In this document: piece after piece, positions 27,071 to 35,664 of the stretch | How the letters are laid out: each line of letters starts with the position of its first letter | Position numbering within the stretch: position 1 is the first letter of the stretch | Assembly: GCA_040506275.1 (NCBI GenBank) | Contig: JBEVXD010000014.1 | Span: forward strand, 1-64,000 | Reading direction: 5' to 3' | Source: Thiodiazotropha sp040506275 | GTDB taxonomy: Bacteria > Pseudomonadota > Gammaproteobacteria > Chromatiales > Chromatiaceae | DNA: 64,000 nt | Program-made: the position numbers and the translations under genes | Notes under the pieces: generated by a model | The model's database searches: none | What the model saw: the letters and a program-made list of their open reading frames with translations, nothing else | Told to the model about the DNA's origin: nothing

Positions 27071-27470
27071 ATTGTTCTGGCAGTTGGCTCAATGTCTCGC
27101 TGTCGATACCCAGTACGTCAGCATAATCAGTCCTTTTTTGCGCAGAGAGCCGGGCGAACCGCTGCGGAGAGAAATCCCGTTTAACCATCCACTGAAAACG
27201 TCCCATCGCCTGGGCCAGCATCGCCAGATCCATTCTCTGATGATACATATGAAATTCCAGCGGAGAGGTACTACCCTGCTTTGCGCGAGCATAAGCATCT
27301 TTTGCCAGACGCTTAATTTCATCCAGGGCCTGACCCAACACAATCTCTTCAACCTCCCACCCGGAAGTTTCTGAAGATTCAATCCGACCTGCTTCAGATT
27401 CCGCGTAGATCACTTTCGTCTCTCCACCCAGTGAATCGGCTTTATCCTGTGGTATATCTTTGATCTTCAT
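27063..27470 (-). CDS. Hypothetical protein of lipid/polyketide cluster
   Basis: Soluble protein of about 135 residues, not recognised. The first 45 residues are acidic and probably flexible. The rest is predicted helical (VLGQALDEIKRLAKDAYARAKQG ... LAMLAQAMGRFQWMVKRDFS ... FARLSAQKRTDYADVLGI). There are no cysteines and no signal peptide. It is locked between KAS III (4-bp overlap) and the BtrH-like gene (8-bp overlap), so it is certainly co-translated with them. It may be a small adaptor or subunit of the acyl-transfer step. Confidence 0.78.
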   Translation of the reverse strand: MKIKDIPQDKADSLGGETKVIYAESEAGRIESSETSGWEVEEIVLGQALDEIKRLAKDAYARAKQGSTSPLEFHMYHQRMDLAMLAQAMGRFQWMVKRDFSPQRFARLSAQKRTDYADVLGIDSETLSQLPEQYD

Positions 27471-28615
27471 ACCACACTCAGCAACATGAATGAGCTGGAG
27501 AAACGTCCACTTTCAGGCACAAAACAGAGCAGTCTATCGCCACTTCGTAAACGACCGGACTTGAGGATCTCATCAAGCATGATGTAAATAGAGGCCGAAC
27601 CGGTATTACCCTTGGTGGTCAGATTAGTGAACCACCGCTCCCGGGGAATCTCAAAATTCAGTTCAACCAGTGCTTCGTAGACCTTTTCATCAAAATACAT
27701 GGAGGAGATATGGGGTAGAAAGTAATCCACCTGATCAGCCTGCAGGCCAGTCTTGGCAATCACCCGTTTTAGGGTCTCTTTGACGGCCATGGGGACTATA
27801 TTTTCATTGAGTAACTTAACATCCTGTTTGATGCTCATGATCGAATGGTCAATAAGACCCTGCTGATTGTAGAGTTTCCAGCTCTTCAGACTGCCGTCTT
27901 CGAGTTTTTCTGCCCCTGAATACATACAGGTTTCAAGTTCGTTGGCATAGGAGTAGATCTCTATCCAGTTTATTTCGAGCACAGGTTGTTGTGCACGCGC
28001 TTTCGGCTCACTCTCTATACGAAAGGCTCCAGCCCCGTCAGAAAGCATCCAGCGTAGAAAATCTTTCTCAAAAGCTATCTCTGGTTTTTTCTCCAGACTT
28101 TCAACTTTGTACTTTGATTCTCCTTCAAAATGGTTGGCACGCAACACCGGGGAAACCAGTTCAGAACCAGTTGAAACCGCCTGAGAGAACTCACCACTTT
28201 TAACTGCTAAATAAGCATACTTCAACGCAGCCGCACCACTCAGACATATCCCTGATGTAGAGATCACTTCGCAGCAGGCATTGCCCAGTTCACCATGAAC
28301 CATCAGTCCATGGCCAGGCATGATTTGATCCGGTATCGAGGTTCCGGAAACCAGGCATTGCATCTGATCAAGCTCATCATCCGAAGCGAACAGACCACGC
28401 ACGCAGAAAGCGGTCATTTCAGCGTTACTATGACTCAACTCACCACTCTCGGGATCAATCGCGTAATAGCGCTGCTTGATACCATTGCTGCGTAGTACCA
28501 ATCGCTTGGCTCTGGATGGTTTGCCCCCCACCATGCCCAGTACCGATTCGATCTGCTCGTTTTCAACAGGTTGATTCGGCAGAAAAGCCGATGTATTGGT
28601 GATATATGCCCTCAT
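27467..28615 (-). CDS. Beta-ketoacyl-ACP synthase III-like (DarB-like)
   Basis: Condensing enzyme of about 382 residues of the KAS III branch. The Cys-His-Asn triad is intact: Cys124 in STSGICLSGAAAL, His302 in FLPHISSMYF and Asn337 in TTKGNTGSASIY. Its pairing with a DarA-like flavoprotein points to the DarB group, which joins two acyl units into a 2,5-dialkylcyclohexane-1,3-dione. The ordinary initiating role of FabH is less likely, since the gene lies far from fatty-acid genes. It overlaps the upstream gene by 4 bp (ATGA). Confidence 0.88.
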   Translation of the reverse strand: MRAYITNTSAFLPNQPVENEQIESVLGMVGGKPSRAKRLVLRSNGIKQRYYAIDPESGELSHSNAEMTAFCVRGLFASDDELDQMQCLVSGTSIPDQIMPGHGLMVHGELGNACCEVISTSGICLSGAAALKYAYLAVKSGEFSQAVSTGSELVSPVLRANHFEGESKYKVESLEKKPEIAFEKDFLRWMLSDGAGAFRIESEPKARAQQPVLEINWIEIYSYANELETCMYSGAEKLEDGSLKSWKLYNQQGLIDHSIMSIKQDVKLLNENIVPMAVKETLKRVIAKTGLQADQVDYFLPHISSMYFDEKVYEALVELNFEIPRERWFTNLTTKGNTGSASIYIMLDEILKSGRLRSGDRLLCFVPESGRFSSSFMLLSVV

Positions 28616-29565
28616 TTACTGCAACCGAATTCTTCCATGCGCTCATCTCCTGAACCGGAGGGCGCTTCAAAATAGTGTTTAGTCTGTTGGTGCTTATGTT
28701 TCATCAGTGGCGCTAATAGCACCTTCAATAACATGGTAAGGGGTACTACGGTGATGATCATCAGAATCAGAAATACCACATAGACGGCCAGAACCGGAAC
28801 CCGTTTGGGATCCCCCTGTTTACCGATCGAACGTAGTAATTTACCCCAAACCTTAAAACTGCGGAAACCAACTTTTTCCGACTGAATCTGGCTCACGTCC
28901 GCTTCAACTGCCTTCAATCCATATAGCATCGGCCCTTGATCCTTTTCTGCATCTTTCGCAAGTCCTGCCTCTATCGCTTTGCCAAAACGGCAACAGGCTT
29001 CAATATCCTGCTCCGATACACCCGCTGCCGGGAACCCCCAAAAAGCACCCTTCTTACCTGTCCACAACCATCTTGGCGTAGTCACAAAGGAGGCCGATTG
29101 AGAACCTTGATCAGTAAGCACCACATTATCAAGCAAACGGGCGCCGCAGTCATCCAACATCGCCTTCATGGTCTCCTGAGCCCGGGTCCACATGTTACGG
29201 CAACCAATGACAGTAATCACCGGTTTACCCTTAAGCACTCTTTTAGCCTCTTCACTCTGCATAAAAGCGGTAATTGGCAACGCAGGCGCCAGAAACCAGA
29301 CCTGATAGGCAATAATAACCAGATCGGCATCACTATATGCAGCCAGATCACAAGGTTGAAGCTCAGGTGCATCCAACGTCACACACTCCGGAAACACATC
29401 TAAAAACCGGAAAAATGGCCAGGGAAAAGGATAGGGCTCAACAGGCTGAAGGGTCTCTATCGAGACTTCCAAACTGGATGAAGCAAACAGTGGCCGCACA
29501 ATAGACTTAATGATGCTGGACAGCTGGCCGGTCTGTGAATATTGAATGACAAGGATTTTTTTCAT
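28612..29565 (-). CDS. DarA-like flavodoxin-fold protein
   Basis: Protein of about 317 residues beginning with a flavodoxin-like FMN phosphate loop (ILVIQYSQTGQLSSIIKSI). A Rossmann-like core follows (DADLVIIAYQVWFLAPALPITAFM, KGKPVITVIGCRNMW). A hydrophobic segment near residues 250-285 (VPVLAVYVVFLILMIITVVPLTMLL) probably anchors it to the membrane. This organisation is that of proteins annotated as dialkylresorcinol condensing enzyme DarA, described elsewhere as the aromatase that oxidises the DarB cyclohexanedione to a resorcinol. That function here is inference. It is first in the minus-strand four-gene operon, co-translated with the KAS III gene. Confidence 0.82.
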   Translation of the reverse strand: MKKILVIQYSQTGQLSSIIKSIVRPLFASSSLEVSIETLQPVEPYPFPWPFFRFLDVFPECVTLDAPELQPCDLAAYSDADLVIIAYQVWFLAPALPITAFMQSEEAKRVLKGKPVITVIGCRNMWTRAQETMKAMLDDCGARLLDNVVLTDQGSQSASFVTTPRWLWTGKKGAFWGFPAAGVSEQDIEACCRFGKAIEAGLAKDAEKDQGPMLYGLKAVEADVSQIQSEKVGFRSFKVWGKLLRSIGKQGDPKRVPVLAVYVVFLILMIITVVPLTMLLKVLLAPLMKHKHQQTKHYFEAPSGSGDERMEEFGCSK

Positions 29566-30012
29566 ATCTGGACAGGTATTAATCAGGCATTTTCACCGAA
29601 CACATCCAAAGGAGGTGCAGGACGATCATATCAACCGGCAGCATCTCCATATTATTTACCGGACAGCCTGATTATCTGAGTAAGAGACTCAGCATGATCA
29701 ACTATTAACCCGACAACTTAACTAACCTAAAGGGGCATGCTCAACCCACACCCAATTCCGCTTGCATGGTGCTGTCTCGGCTCGCCCCAAACAAGGACAT
29801 CAGGATGGCGTCAACTATGTCAAACCATAGTGATTGAGGCTTTCCAGCCCATGACGATCACTGAGACAGGGCCAGTCTGCCTATGGTTAGGTGCTCTGTC
29901 AATCAAGGAGAGGCGGGGTTGAGGAACAGAAATGCAGGCCAAAAAAAACCACCGGGTGGTGATCAACCCGGTGGTCTGGTGTGGGGAACCTTTGAGGTTC
30001 CTTAGACAGGTC
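29566..30012. other. Intergenic region with element remnant and hairpins
   Basis: About 450 bp without a supported gene. TATTAACCCG at 29703-29712 matches the outer end of the modular inverted-repeat elements, but no matching right end was found, so it may be a decayed copy. Loose inverted ends CTCAACCC (about 29738) and GGGTTGAG (about 29915) frame about 180 bp. A terminator for the chemoreceptor gene follows at 29941-29975. Confidence 0.5.
29941..29975 (-). terminator. Rho-independent terminator of chemoreceptor gene
   Basis: On the minus strand a perfect 10-bp stem ACCACCGGGT/ACCCGGTGGT (29948-29957 with 29966-29975) with an 8-base loop is followed by eight T residues (the A run at 29941-29948). 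It lies 38 bp past the stop of the chemoreceptor gene. Confidence 0.9.
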
Positions 30013-32274
30013 CTAGAGCTTGTTCTTTATCGAACCCATCAGACTAACGATATTTTCTGACATCGGGCCAACCCGCTCATACTCGCGCTCTGCACCTTCA
30101 ATGTCTCCACGTTTCTTTAACTCAGCGATGGTCTTAATCAGTTCATGCAGCTCCTTGTGAGGCTTCTCTATCTCACGGATCTCACTGATATGTCCCAGAT
30201 CGTTTCGACCGTGACCCTCATACCATTTGCCAAAGCCGCACTGGGTGTGGTCGAAGGCAACCCGTTCATCAAGGGCACCTTTACCATCCAGAAAACTACG
30301 CAGTTTCGTTTTCCAGCTCAGATGGGCGACCATCGCCTGCTGCAGATGCTTGCCATGAGTATCGCCAATATTGAACTGATCCAACAGATGACTCAGCTTA
30401 TCGACTTCACCGGACATATCGGTACTGGCTTCATAACTCTTATCAGAATCCCTGGTGGTCTCATCCGCAATCTGGGTAATCTCGATAATGTTACGATTGA
30501 TATCCTCAGCCACCGCACTCTGCTCTTCCGCTGCAGTGGCTATCTGCGCACTCATGCTCGAAATTGAGTCGATAACCTGGTTAATTTCTTCAAGAGAGGT
30601 GTGTGCCCGCCCAGCCTGCTCTACACTTTCCGCAGCTTGCTGCTGGCTGGTTTCCATTACCGCAACTGTCTGGTTCACCCCTGATTGCAGGCTTTCAATC
30701 ATCTCCTGGATCTCTTCGGTGGAGTCCTGGGTACGCTTGGCCAGTGTACGGACCTCATCAGCCACTACCGCGAACCCACGCCCCTGTTCTCCAGCCCGAG
30801 CCGCCTCAATGGCCGCATTCAGTGCCAGCAGGTTGGTCTGATCAGCAATACCGCGTATGACATCCAGCACAGACCCGATACGCTCACTATCCTGGGCCAC
30901 ATGCTGCACTGTCTCTACCGCCTTGCCAACATCTGTAGCCAGGCAGTCGATGCTCTTGGTCACATCCATGACCACTGCTCGTCCAGAGTTTGCCTGAACA
31001 TCAGCCTCACGAGCCGCTTCTGCTGTCTGGGTGGTATTGTGCGCCACCTCATGCACTGTGGCTGACATCTGTGTCATGGCCGTGGCCACCTGGGTGGTCT
31101 GCTCATGCTGCTTACGAATGCCACTGTTTGTATGCTCGGCAAGATTAGCAAACTCACCGATCTGCACACTCAGATTACCGGCAGAATTGGAGACGCTTTT
31201 CACCATACCTTCAATCTTATCAGCAAAGCGATTATACGCTTTGGAGAGACGTGACACCTCATCCTCGCCACTCTCATCCATACGTACTGTCAGGTCACCA
31301 TCAGCAGAGGCAATACCCTCCATAGCCTTAGCCGCAACACAGATGGGTTGAACCACACCACGACTGATCATCCAGACCAGTAAGCCGATTACGATGACAG
31401 AAGCCAGACCCAGGGCAAGTAACATCCAGGTCAGACTAGAGATTGCATTTGCTGCTTCAGAGCGATCCTTGGCAACGACTAAAACACCAATCGGATCACC
31501 GGAATAGTTGGTAATACTTGCCGCATAGTAAGCCATTGGATTACTGTTAAGTTCACCTCGGCCGTAGTGACTATCACCACGTAAAATCTCAGGTAAACTT
31601 TCTGATGAAACCAGACTATTGCCTACCATAGTGGAAGCAAATCGATCCATCGTGCCTTTGCGTTCAATATAGAGTTCCAGCTCCACATCATGATGCTTGG
31701 CATACTCATCGAAAAAGGCCTGACCAAATGACATGCCAAATTCAACCGTACCGATATGGTTACCCTGATAGTTTACCGGCACCAATCCTCTGATACCAAG
31801 ACCGGCAACACCAACTTCCAAACCCTGAATGGGATTCTTTTCGCGATTACCTTCGACCACGGTAAGCCGGAAACCAGATAGATCATCGCCAAATTTAGCA
31901 GGCTTATGGACCCGCAGATAGGAGGTGGCAGGTGGCTCATGAAATTGGAACTGTCTTACCCCATATTCCTTCTTCAGCTTTGCAAACCCAGGCACGAACA
32001 GATCAGACAGGGTCTCCTTGTCTTTATCGTGAAAGGCCTCCTGGACATCGGGAATACCTGCCACCAAGGCGCTCATTGCCCGCGCCAATCTCCCCTCGGA
32101 TTCAATACCGGAAACTACATTTTTGAAGATTTCGCTGATTTCATTCTCTTCAGAGGCGCTGAGAATTCCCCCCATGAAGTTGAATGTTGTGAAAAGGGTA
32201 ATGGCCAGAACAACCACTACAGCCAATACGGTCGCATAGACAAAGCGAGCCGAAATGCCAACACTGCGTAACAT
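30013..32274 (-). CDS. Methyl-accepting chemotaxis protein with C-terminal CZB domain
   Basis: Chemoreceptor of about 753 residues. A TM helix near the N-terminus (FVYATVLAVVVVLAITLFTTF) is followed by a large periplasmic double-Cache-like sensor with LYIERKGTMDRFAS and SYGDPIGVL-type motifs. A second TM helix (WMLLALGLASVIVIGLLVWMI), HAMP and the signalling hairpin tip (LALNAAIEAARAGEQGRGFAVVADEVRTLAKRT) come next. The C-terminus is a chemoreceptor zinc-binding domain with the zinc ligands visible in AHLSWKTKL, DHTQCGFGKWY and PHKELHE. CZB domains are known to sense zinc or hypochlorous acid. The start at 32274 has GAGGAAA upstream; ATG 32322 is further out. It is a single gene with its own terminator. 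Confidence 0.93.
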   Translation of the reverse strand: MLRSVGISARFVYATVLAVVVVLAITLFTTFNFMGGILSASEENEISEIFKNVVSGIESEGRLARAMSALVAGIPDVQEAFHDKDKETLSDLFVPGFAKLKKEYGVRQFQFHEPPATSYLRVHKPAKFGDDLSGFRLTVVEGNREKNPIQGLEVGVAGLGIRGLVPVNYQGNHIGTVEFGMSFGQAFFDEYAKHHDVELELYIERKGTMDRFASTMVGNSLVSSESLPEILRGDSHYGRGELNSNPMAYYAASITNYSGDPIGVLVVAKDRSEAANAISSLTWMLLALGLASVIVIGLLVWMISRGVVQPICVAAKAMEGIASADGDLTVRMDESGEDEVSRLSKAYNRFADKIEGMVKSVSNSAGNLSVQIGEFANLAEHTNSGIRKQHEQTTQVATAMTQMSATVHEVAHNTTQTAEAAREADVQANSGRAVVMDVTKSIDCLATDVGKAVETVQHVAQDSERIGSVLDVIRGIADQTNLLALNAAIEAARAGEQGRGFAVVADEVRTLAKRTQDSTEEIQEMIESLQSGVNQTVAVMETSQQQAAESVEQAGRAHTSLEEINQVIDSISSMSAQIATAAEEQSAVAEDINRNIIEITQIADETTRDSDKSYEASTDMSGEVDKLSHLLDQFNIGDTHGKHLQQAMVAHLSWKTKLRSFLDGKGALDERVAFDHTQCGFGKWYEGHGRNDLGHISEIREIEKPHKELHELIKTIAELKKRGDIEGAEREYERVGPMSENIVSLMGSIKNKL

Positions 32275-32369
32275 TATTGTTTCCTCAGATAACGACGACT
32301 CCCTTCGTACTAAATTAAGCAATCAACAGTGATAACGGCTAATTCAGCAGAATATTTAACATAGTTCAC

Positions 32370-32403
32370 AAAAAAACCCGCCTCCAGACGGAGGCGGGTT
32401 TTC
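32370..32403 (-). terminator. Rho-independent terminator of groES-groEL
   Basis: Perfect 11-bp GC-rich stem (AACCCGCCTCC at 32375-32385 with GGAGGCGGGTT at 32390-32400), a 4-base loop, and a T run when read on the minus strand. It lies 27 bp past the groEL stop. Confidence 0.93.
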
Positions 32404-32429
32404 AGGTACTGAATGCGACAGCTGGAGGC

Positions 32430-34082
32430 TTACATCATGCCGCCCATACCGCCCATACCACCCATGCCACCCATATCTCCCATTGGAGGAGCGGCAGCGT
32501 CATCCTTAGGCTCGTCAGCTACCATGCACTCGGTGGTAACCATCAAGCCAGCAACAGATGAAGCATTCTGCAGCGCAGAACGGGTAACCTTGGTCGGATC
32601 CAGGATACCCATCTCCATCATGTCACCATAGGTGTCATTCGAAGCGTTGAAACCGAAGTTACCTTCGCCACTACGTACTTTGTCCAGAACCACTGAAGGC
32701 TCGCCACCTGCATTGGCTACTATTTGACGCAGAGGCTCTTCCATGGAACGTCGGGCAATTGCGATACCGACATCCTGATCATGGTTTTCGCCGGTCAGCT
32801 CAGCGAGACCTTGCAGTGAACGTACCAGAGCTACACCGCCACCTGGAACCACACCCTCTTCAACTGCAGCACGAGTAGCGTGCAGAGCGTCTTCGACACG
32901 AGCTTTCTTCTCTTTCATCTCTACTTCGGTAGCAGCACCGACTTTGATCACTGCCACGCCACCTGCAAGCTTGGCTACGCGTTCCTGGAGTTTCTCCCGG
33001 TCGTAGTCAGAAGAGGTCTCTTCAATCTGTGCACGAATCTGCTCGACCCGAGCCTTGATATCACCTTCAACACCAGCACCATCGATAACGGTGGTCTCTT
33101 CCTTGGTGATAGTCACTTTCTTGGCGCTGCCCAGATCATCAAGGGTAGCTTTCTCCAGAGAAAGACCAACCTCTTCAGAAATGACAGTGCCACCGGTCAG
33201 GATGGCGATATCCTGCAACATCGCTTTGCGACGATCACCAAAGCCTGGAGCTTTGACAGCCGTAACCTTGACGATACCGCGAAGGTTGTTCACAACCAGA
33301 GTTGCCAAAGCCTCGCCTTCCACATCTTCGGCGATGATCAACAGGGGCTTACCTGCTTTGGCTACACCTTCCAGTACTGGAAGCAGATCACGGATGTTGG
33401 AGATTTTTTTGTCGTGCAGCAGGATAAAAGGTTCTTCCAGCTCAGCTGCCTGACTCTGCTGATTGGTGACGAAATAGGGAGAGAGGTAGCCGCGATCAAA
33501 CTGCATACCTTCCACGACGTCGAGTTCATTCTGCAGGGCAGATCCTTCTTCGACAGTAATGACACCCTCTTTACCAACTTTCTGCATGGCTTCGGCAATG
33601 ATATCGCCAACATTGGTATCAGAGTTGGCTGAGATGGTGCCTACCTGGGCGATCTCTTTGTCGTCAGAGCAAGGACGGGAGATGTTCTTCAGCTCTTCAA
33701 CAGCTGTGACCACAGCTTTGTCAATACCACGCTTGAGATCCATAGGGTTCATACCGGCAGCAACCGCTTTCAAACCCTCACGAACCATAGCCTGGGCCAG
33801 TACGGTAGCAGTGGTGGTGCCGTCACCAGCAACATCAGAAGTCTGGGAAGAGACCTCCTTAACCATCTGCGCGCCCATGTTTTCAAACTTATCTGCAAGC
33901 TCGATCTCTTTAGCCACTGAAACGCCGTCTTTGGTTACGGTTGGCGCACCAAAGCTCTTCTCAAGAACCACATTGCGGCCTTTTGGACCCAGGGTAACTT
34001 TAACTGCGTTGGCCAGGATGTTGACGCCTTTGATCATACGTTGGCGGGCATCATCACCAAATTGTACTTCTTTTGCACTCAT
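32430..34082 (-). CDS. groL: Chaperonin GroEL
   Basis: Chaperonin 60 kDa subunit, about 550 residues, forming the double heptameric ring that folds proteins in an ATP-dependent cycle with GroES. Landmarks are GPKGRNVVLEKSFGAPTVTKDGVSVAKEIEL, the ATP-binding AGDGTTTATVLAQ, and the apical-domain region VEGMQFDRGYLSPYFVTN. The family tail of repeated GGM units ends GGMGGMGGMGGMM. The length is normal. It lies 72 bp downstream of groES in the same operon, controlled by the CIRCE operator ahead of groES. Confidence 0.99.
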   Translation of the reverse strand: MSAKEVQFGDDARQRMIKGVNILANAVKVTLGPKGRNVVLEKSFGAPTVTKDGVSVAKEIELADKFENMGAQMVKEVSSQTSDVAGDGTTTATVLAQAMVREGLKAVAAGMNPMDLKRGIDKAVVTAVEELKNISRPCSDDKEIAQVGTISANSDTNVGDIIAEAMQKVGKEGVITVEEGSALQNELDVVEGMQFDRGYLSPYFVTNQQSQAAELEEPFILLHDKKISNIRDLLPVLEGVAKAGKPLLIIAEDVEGEALATLVVNNLRGIVKVTAVKAPGFGDRRKAMLQDIAILTGGTVISEEVGLSLEKATLDDLGSAKKVTITKEETTVIDGAGVEGDIKARVEQIRAQIEETSSDYDREKLQERVAKLAGGVAVIKVGAATEVEMKEKKARVEDALHATRAAVEEGVVPGGGVALVRSLQGLAELTGENHDQDVGIAIARRSMEEPLRQIVANAGGEPSVVLDKVRSGEGNFGFNASNDTYGDMMEMGILDPTKVTRSALQNASSVAGLMVTTECMVADEPKDDAAAPPMGDMGGMGGMGGMGGMM

Positions 34083-34154
34083 GTCTTAAATTCCTTGGAA
34101 AATGTTGAGATTCGTCATCAGGCTAAGCCTGTACGGGGTATCGCTGGAGAGCGA

Positions 34155-34445
34155 TCAACCCTCGATCACGCCCATGATGTCTTCTTCGCGCATGACCAGA
34201 ACTTCCTCGCCACCCACTTTCACTTCGGTGCCGGAGTACTTGCCAAACAAGATCTTATCTCCAACTTTGACATCCAGAGGACGGGCTTCACCACTATCGG
34301 TGATTTTGCCGTTACCGACAGCCATCACTTCACCCTGGATGGGTTTCTCAGTGGCAGCATCAGGGAGTACGATGCCTCCTGGACTGGTGCGCTCTTCTTC
34401 CATACGACGAACGATTACGCGATCGTGCAGCGGACGAATATTCAT
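34155..34445 (-). CDS. groS: Co-chaperonin GroES
   Basis: GroES, about 96 residues, the heptameric lid of the GroEL chamber. Typical motifs are MNIRPLHDRVIVRRMEEE, TSPGGIVLPDAATEKP (mobile loop), GEVMAVGNGKI and VGDKILFGKYSGTEVKVGGEEVLVMREEDIMGVIE. It is the first gene of the groES-groEL operon. The 5' region contains a sigma-70-like promoter and a perfect CIRCE element, implying HrcA repression of the operon. Confidence 0.99.
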   Translation of the reverse strand: MNIRPLHDRVIVRRMEEERTSPGGIVLPDAATEKPIQGEVMAVGNGKITDSGEARPLDVKVGDKILFGKYSGTEVKVGGEEVLVMREEDIMGVIEG

Positions 34446-34513
34446 CGACTGTTCTCCTAACTATATTTGGTGTTTTTAATTCGAATGATTTGTGTGGTTA
34501 GCAGGCAAGCTTG

Positions 34514-34540
34514 TTAGCACTCGCCTTCACTGAGTGCTAA
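34514..34540 (-). promoter_or_regulatory. CIRCE operator (HrcA binding site)
   Basis: Perfect consensus inverted repeat TTAGCACTC (34514-34522), nine-base spacer, GAGTGCTAA (34532-34540), about 70 bp upstream of the groES start. HrcA binds CIRCE and represses chaperonin genes. hrcA itself is not in the window. Confidence 0.96.
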
Positions 34541-34567
34541 TAATAGAGGCAAATATTCGAGAGTCAA
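34540..34567 (-). promoter_or_regulatory. Putative sigma-70 promoter of groES-groEL
   Basis: On the minus strand, -35 TTGACT (34562-34567) and -10 TATTAT (34540-34545) are separated by 16 bp, with CIRCE immediately downstream overlapping the expected start. Consensus agreement is good and the placement fits repression by HrcA. Confidence 0.75.
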
Positions 34568-34806
34568 GACCAGTGAGGAAGATTTTGTCCAAAGCCAGTT
34601 CAGTTATGACTCAATTATCCGCTATTCTGTGTGATAATAAGGTTACAAACAGACCAACAGTATTGGGGAGGCATCATCCTAGCGAGTCGGAGTGATCCGT
34701 TGATTCCGGCCTGTAGTTCCGTTTATCCAAAATTTCATCACGACACCGTCAGCTCCGCTGTATCAAAATTCAGCGCAACCAATAAGCCATACTCCGGGAG
34801 ATCGCC

Positions 34807-35631
34807 ATGGCAGAAGCTAAGCCAGAGAAAAAAGAAAAAACCAAAAAACCGAAGAAGATCGACAATAAGGTCTATGAGAAGGAGCTTTTCAAACTGCAAT
34901 TGGAGCTGGTAAAGCTACAAGAGTGGATAAAGCACGAAGGCCTGAAAGTAGTCGTCATTTTTGAAGGGCGGGATGCTGCAGGCAAGGGTGGCGTGATCAA
35001 ACGAATCAACCAACACCTAAATCCACGCATATGTCGGGTTGTTGCCCTCCCTGCCCCCACGGAAAGGGAACAGACCCAATGGTATTTCCAACGTTATGTA
35101 CCTCATCTTCCTGCCGCGGGCGAAATGGTGTTGTTCGACCGCAGTTGGTATAACCGGGCAGGTGTTGAGAAGGTCATGGGTTTTTGTACAGACAATGAGT
35201 ATGAAGAGTTCATGCGTTCTTGCCCTGAGTTTGAGCGCATGCTGGTACGCTCTGGCATCATAGTTATTAAATATTGGTTTTCTGTCTCTGATGAAGAGCA
35301 GGAGCGCCGCTTCCAAAGCCGTATGGAGGAGCCTCACAAGCGCTGGAAACTCAGCCCGATGGATCTGGAATCACGTTCTCGCTGGCTGGAGTACTCCAGG
35401 GCCAAAGATGAGATGTTTGCCCATACAGATATAAAACAGGCCCCTTGGTATGTGGTTCATTCAGATATCAAAAAGCATGCAAGATTGAACTGCATCGCCC
35501 ACTTGCTTGATCAAATCCCTTATAAAGACCTGACACCGGAACCTATTGAACTTCCCAAACGAACTGAAGACTCTGGATATGTCCGGCCTCCCATCACCGA
35601 CCAGACCTTTATTCCTGACGTCTACCCTTAA
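34807..35631 (+). CDS. ppk2: Polyphosphate kinase 2 family protein
   Basis: PPK2 of about 274 residues, which phosphorylates nucleoside di- or monophosphates with polyphosphate. Walker A is FEGRDAAGKGGVIKRI (about residues 53-68) and Walker B is LFDRSWYNRAGVEKVMGF. The lid region and KLSPMDLESRSRWLEYSRAKDEMF follow. It is a single-domain (class I-like) form with a lysine-rich N-terminal tail (AEAKPEKKEKTKKPKKI). The Shine-Dalgarno GGGAG precedes the ATG. It is divergent from groES and a single-gene unit. Whether it makes GTP or ATP preferentially cannot be decided. Confidence 0.95.
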   Translation: MAEAKPEKKEKTKKPKKIDNKVYEKELFKLQLELVKLQEWIKHEGLKVVVIFEGRDAAGKGGVIKRINQHLNPRICRVVALPAPTEREQTQWYFQRYVPHLPAAGEMVLFDRSWYNRAGVEKVMGFCTDNEYEEFMRSCPEFERMLVRSGIIVIKYWFSVSDEEQERRFQSRMEEPHKRWKLSPMDLESRSRWLEYSRAKDEMFAHTDIKQAPWYVVHSDIKKHARLNCIAHLLDQIPYKDLTPEPIELPKRTEDSGYVRPPITDQTFIPDVYP

Positions 35632-35664
35632 CCGGCCAGTGAGGCTCCATCCATCCAGATTTAT

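Larger units (their letters stand above)
34446..34806. other. Divergent regulatory region, groES and PPK2 genes
   Basis: About 360 bp between divergent genes. The groES side carries the CIRCE operator and promoter listed separately. The PPK2 side has no clear promoter motif apart from a good Shine-Dalgarno (GGGAG, seven bases before ATG 34807). No gene was seen. Confidence 0.6.

Noticed and set aside
29738..29922. Region framed by CTCAACCC and GGGTTGAG as a mobile element
   Set aside because: The inverted ends are only 8 bp and the interior matches no other copy in the window.
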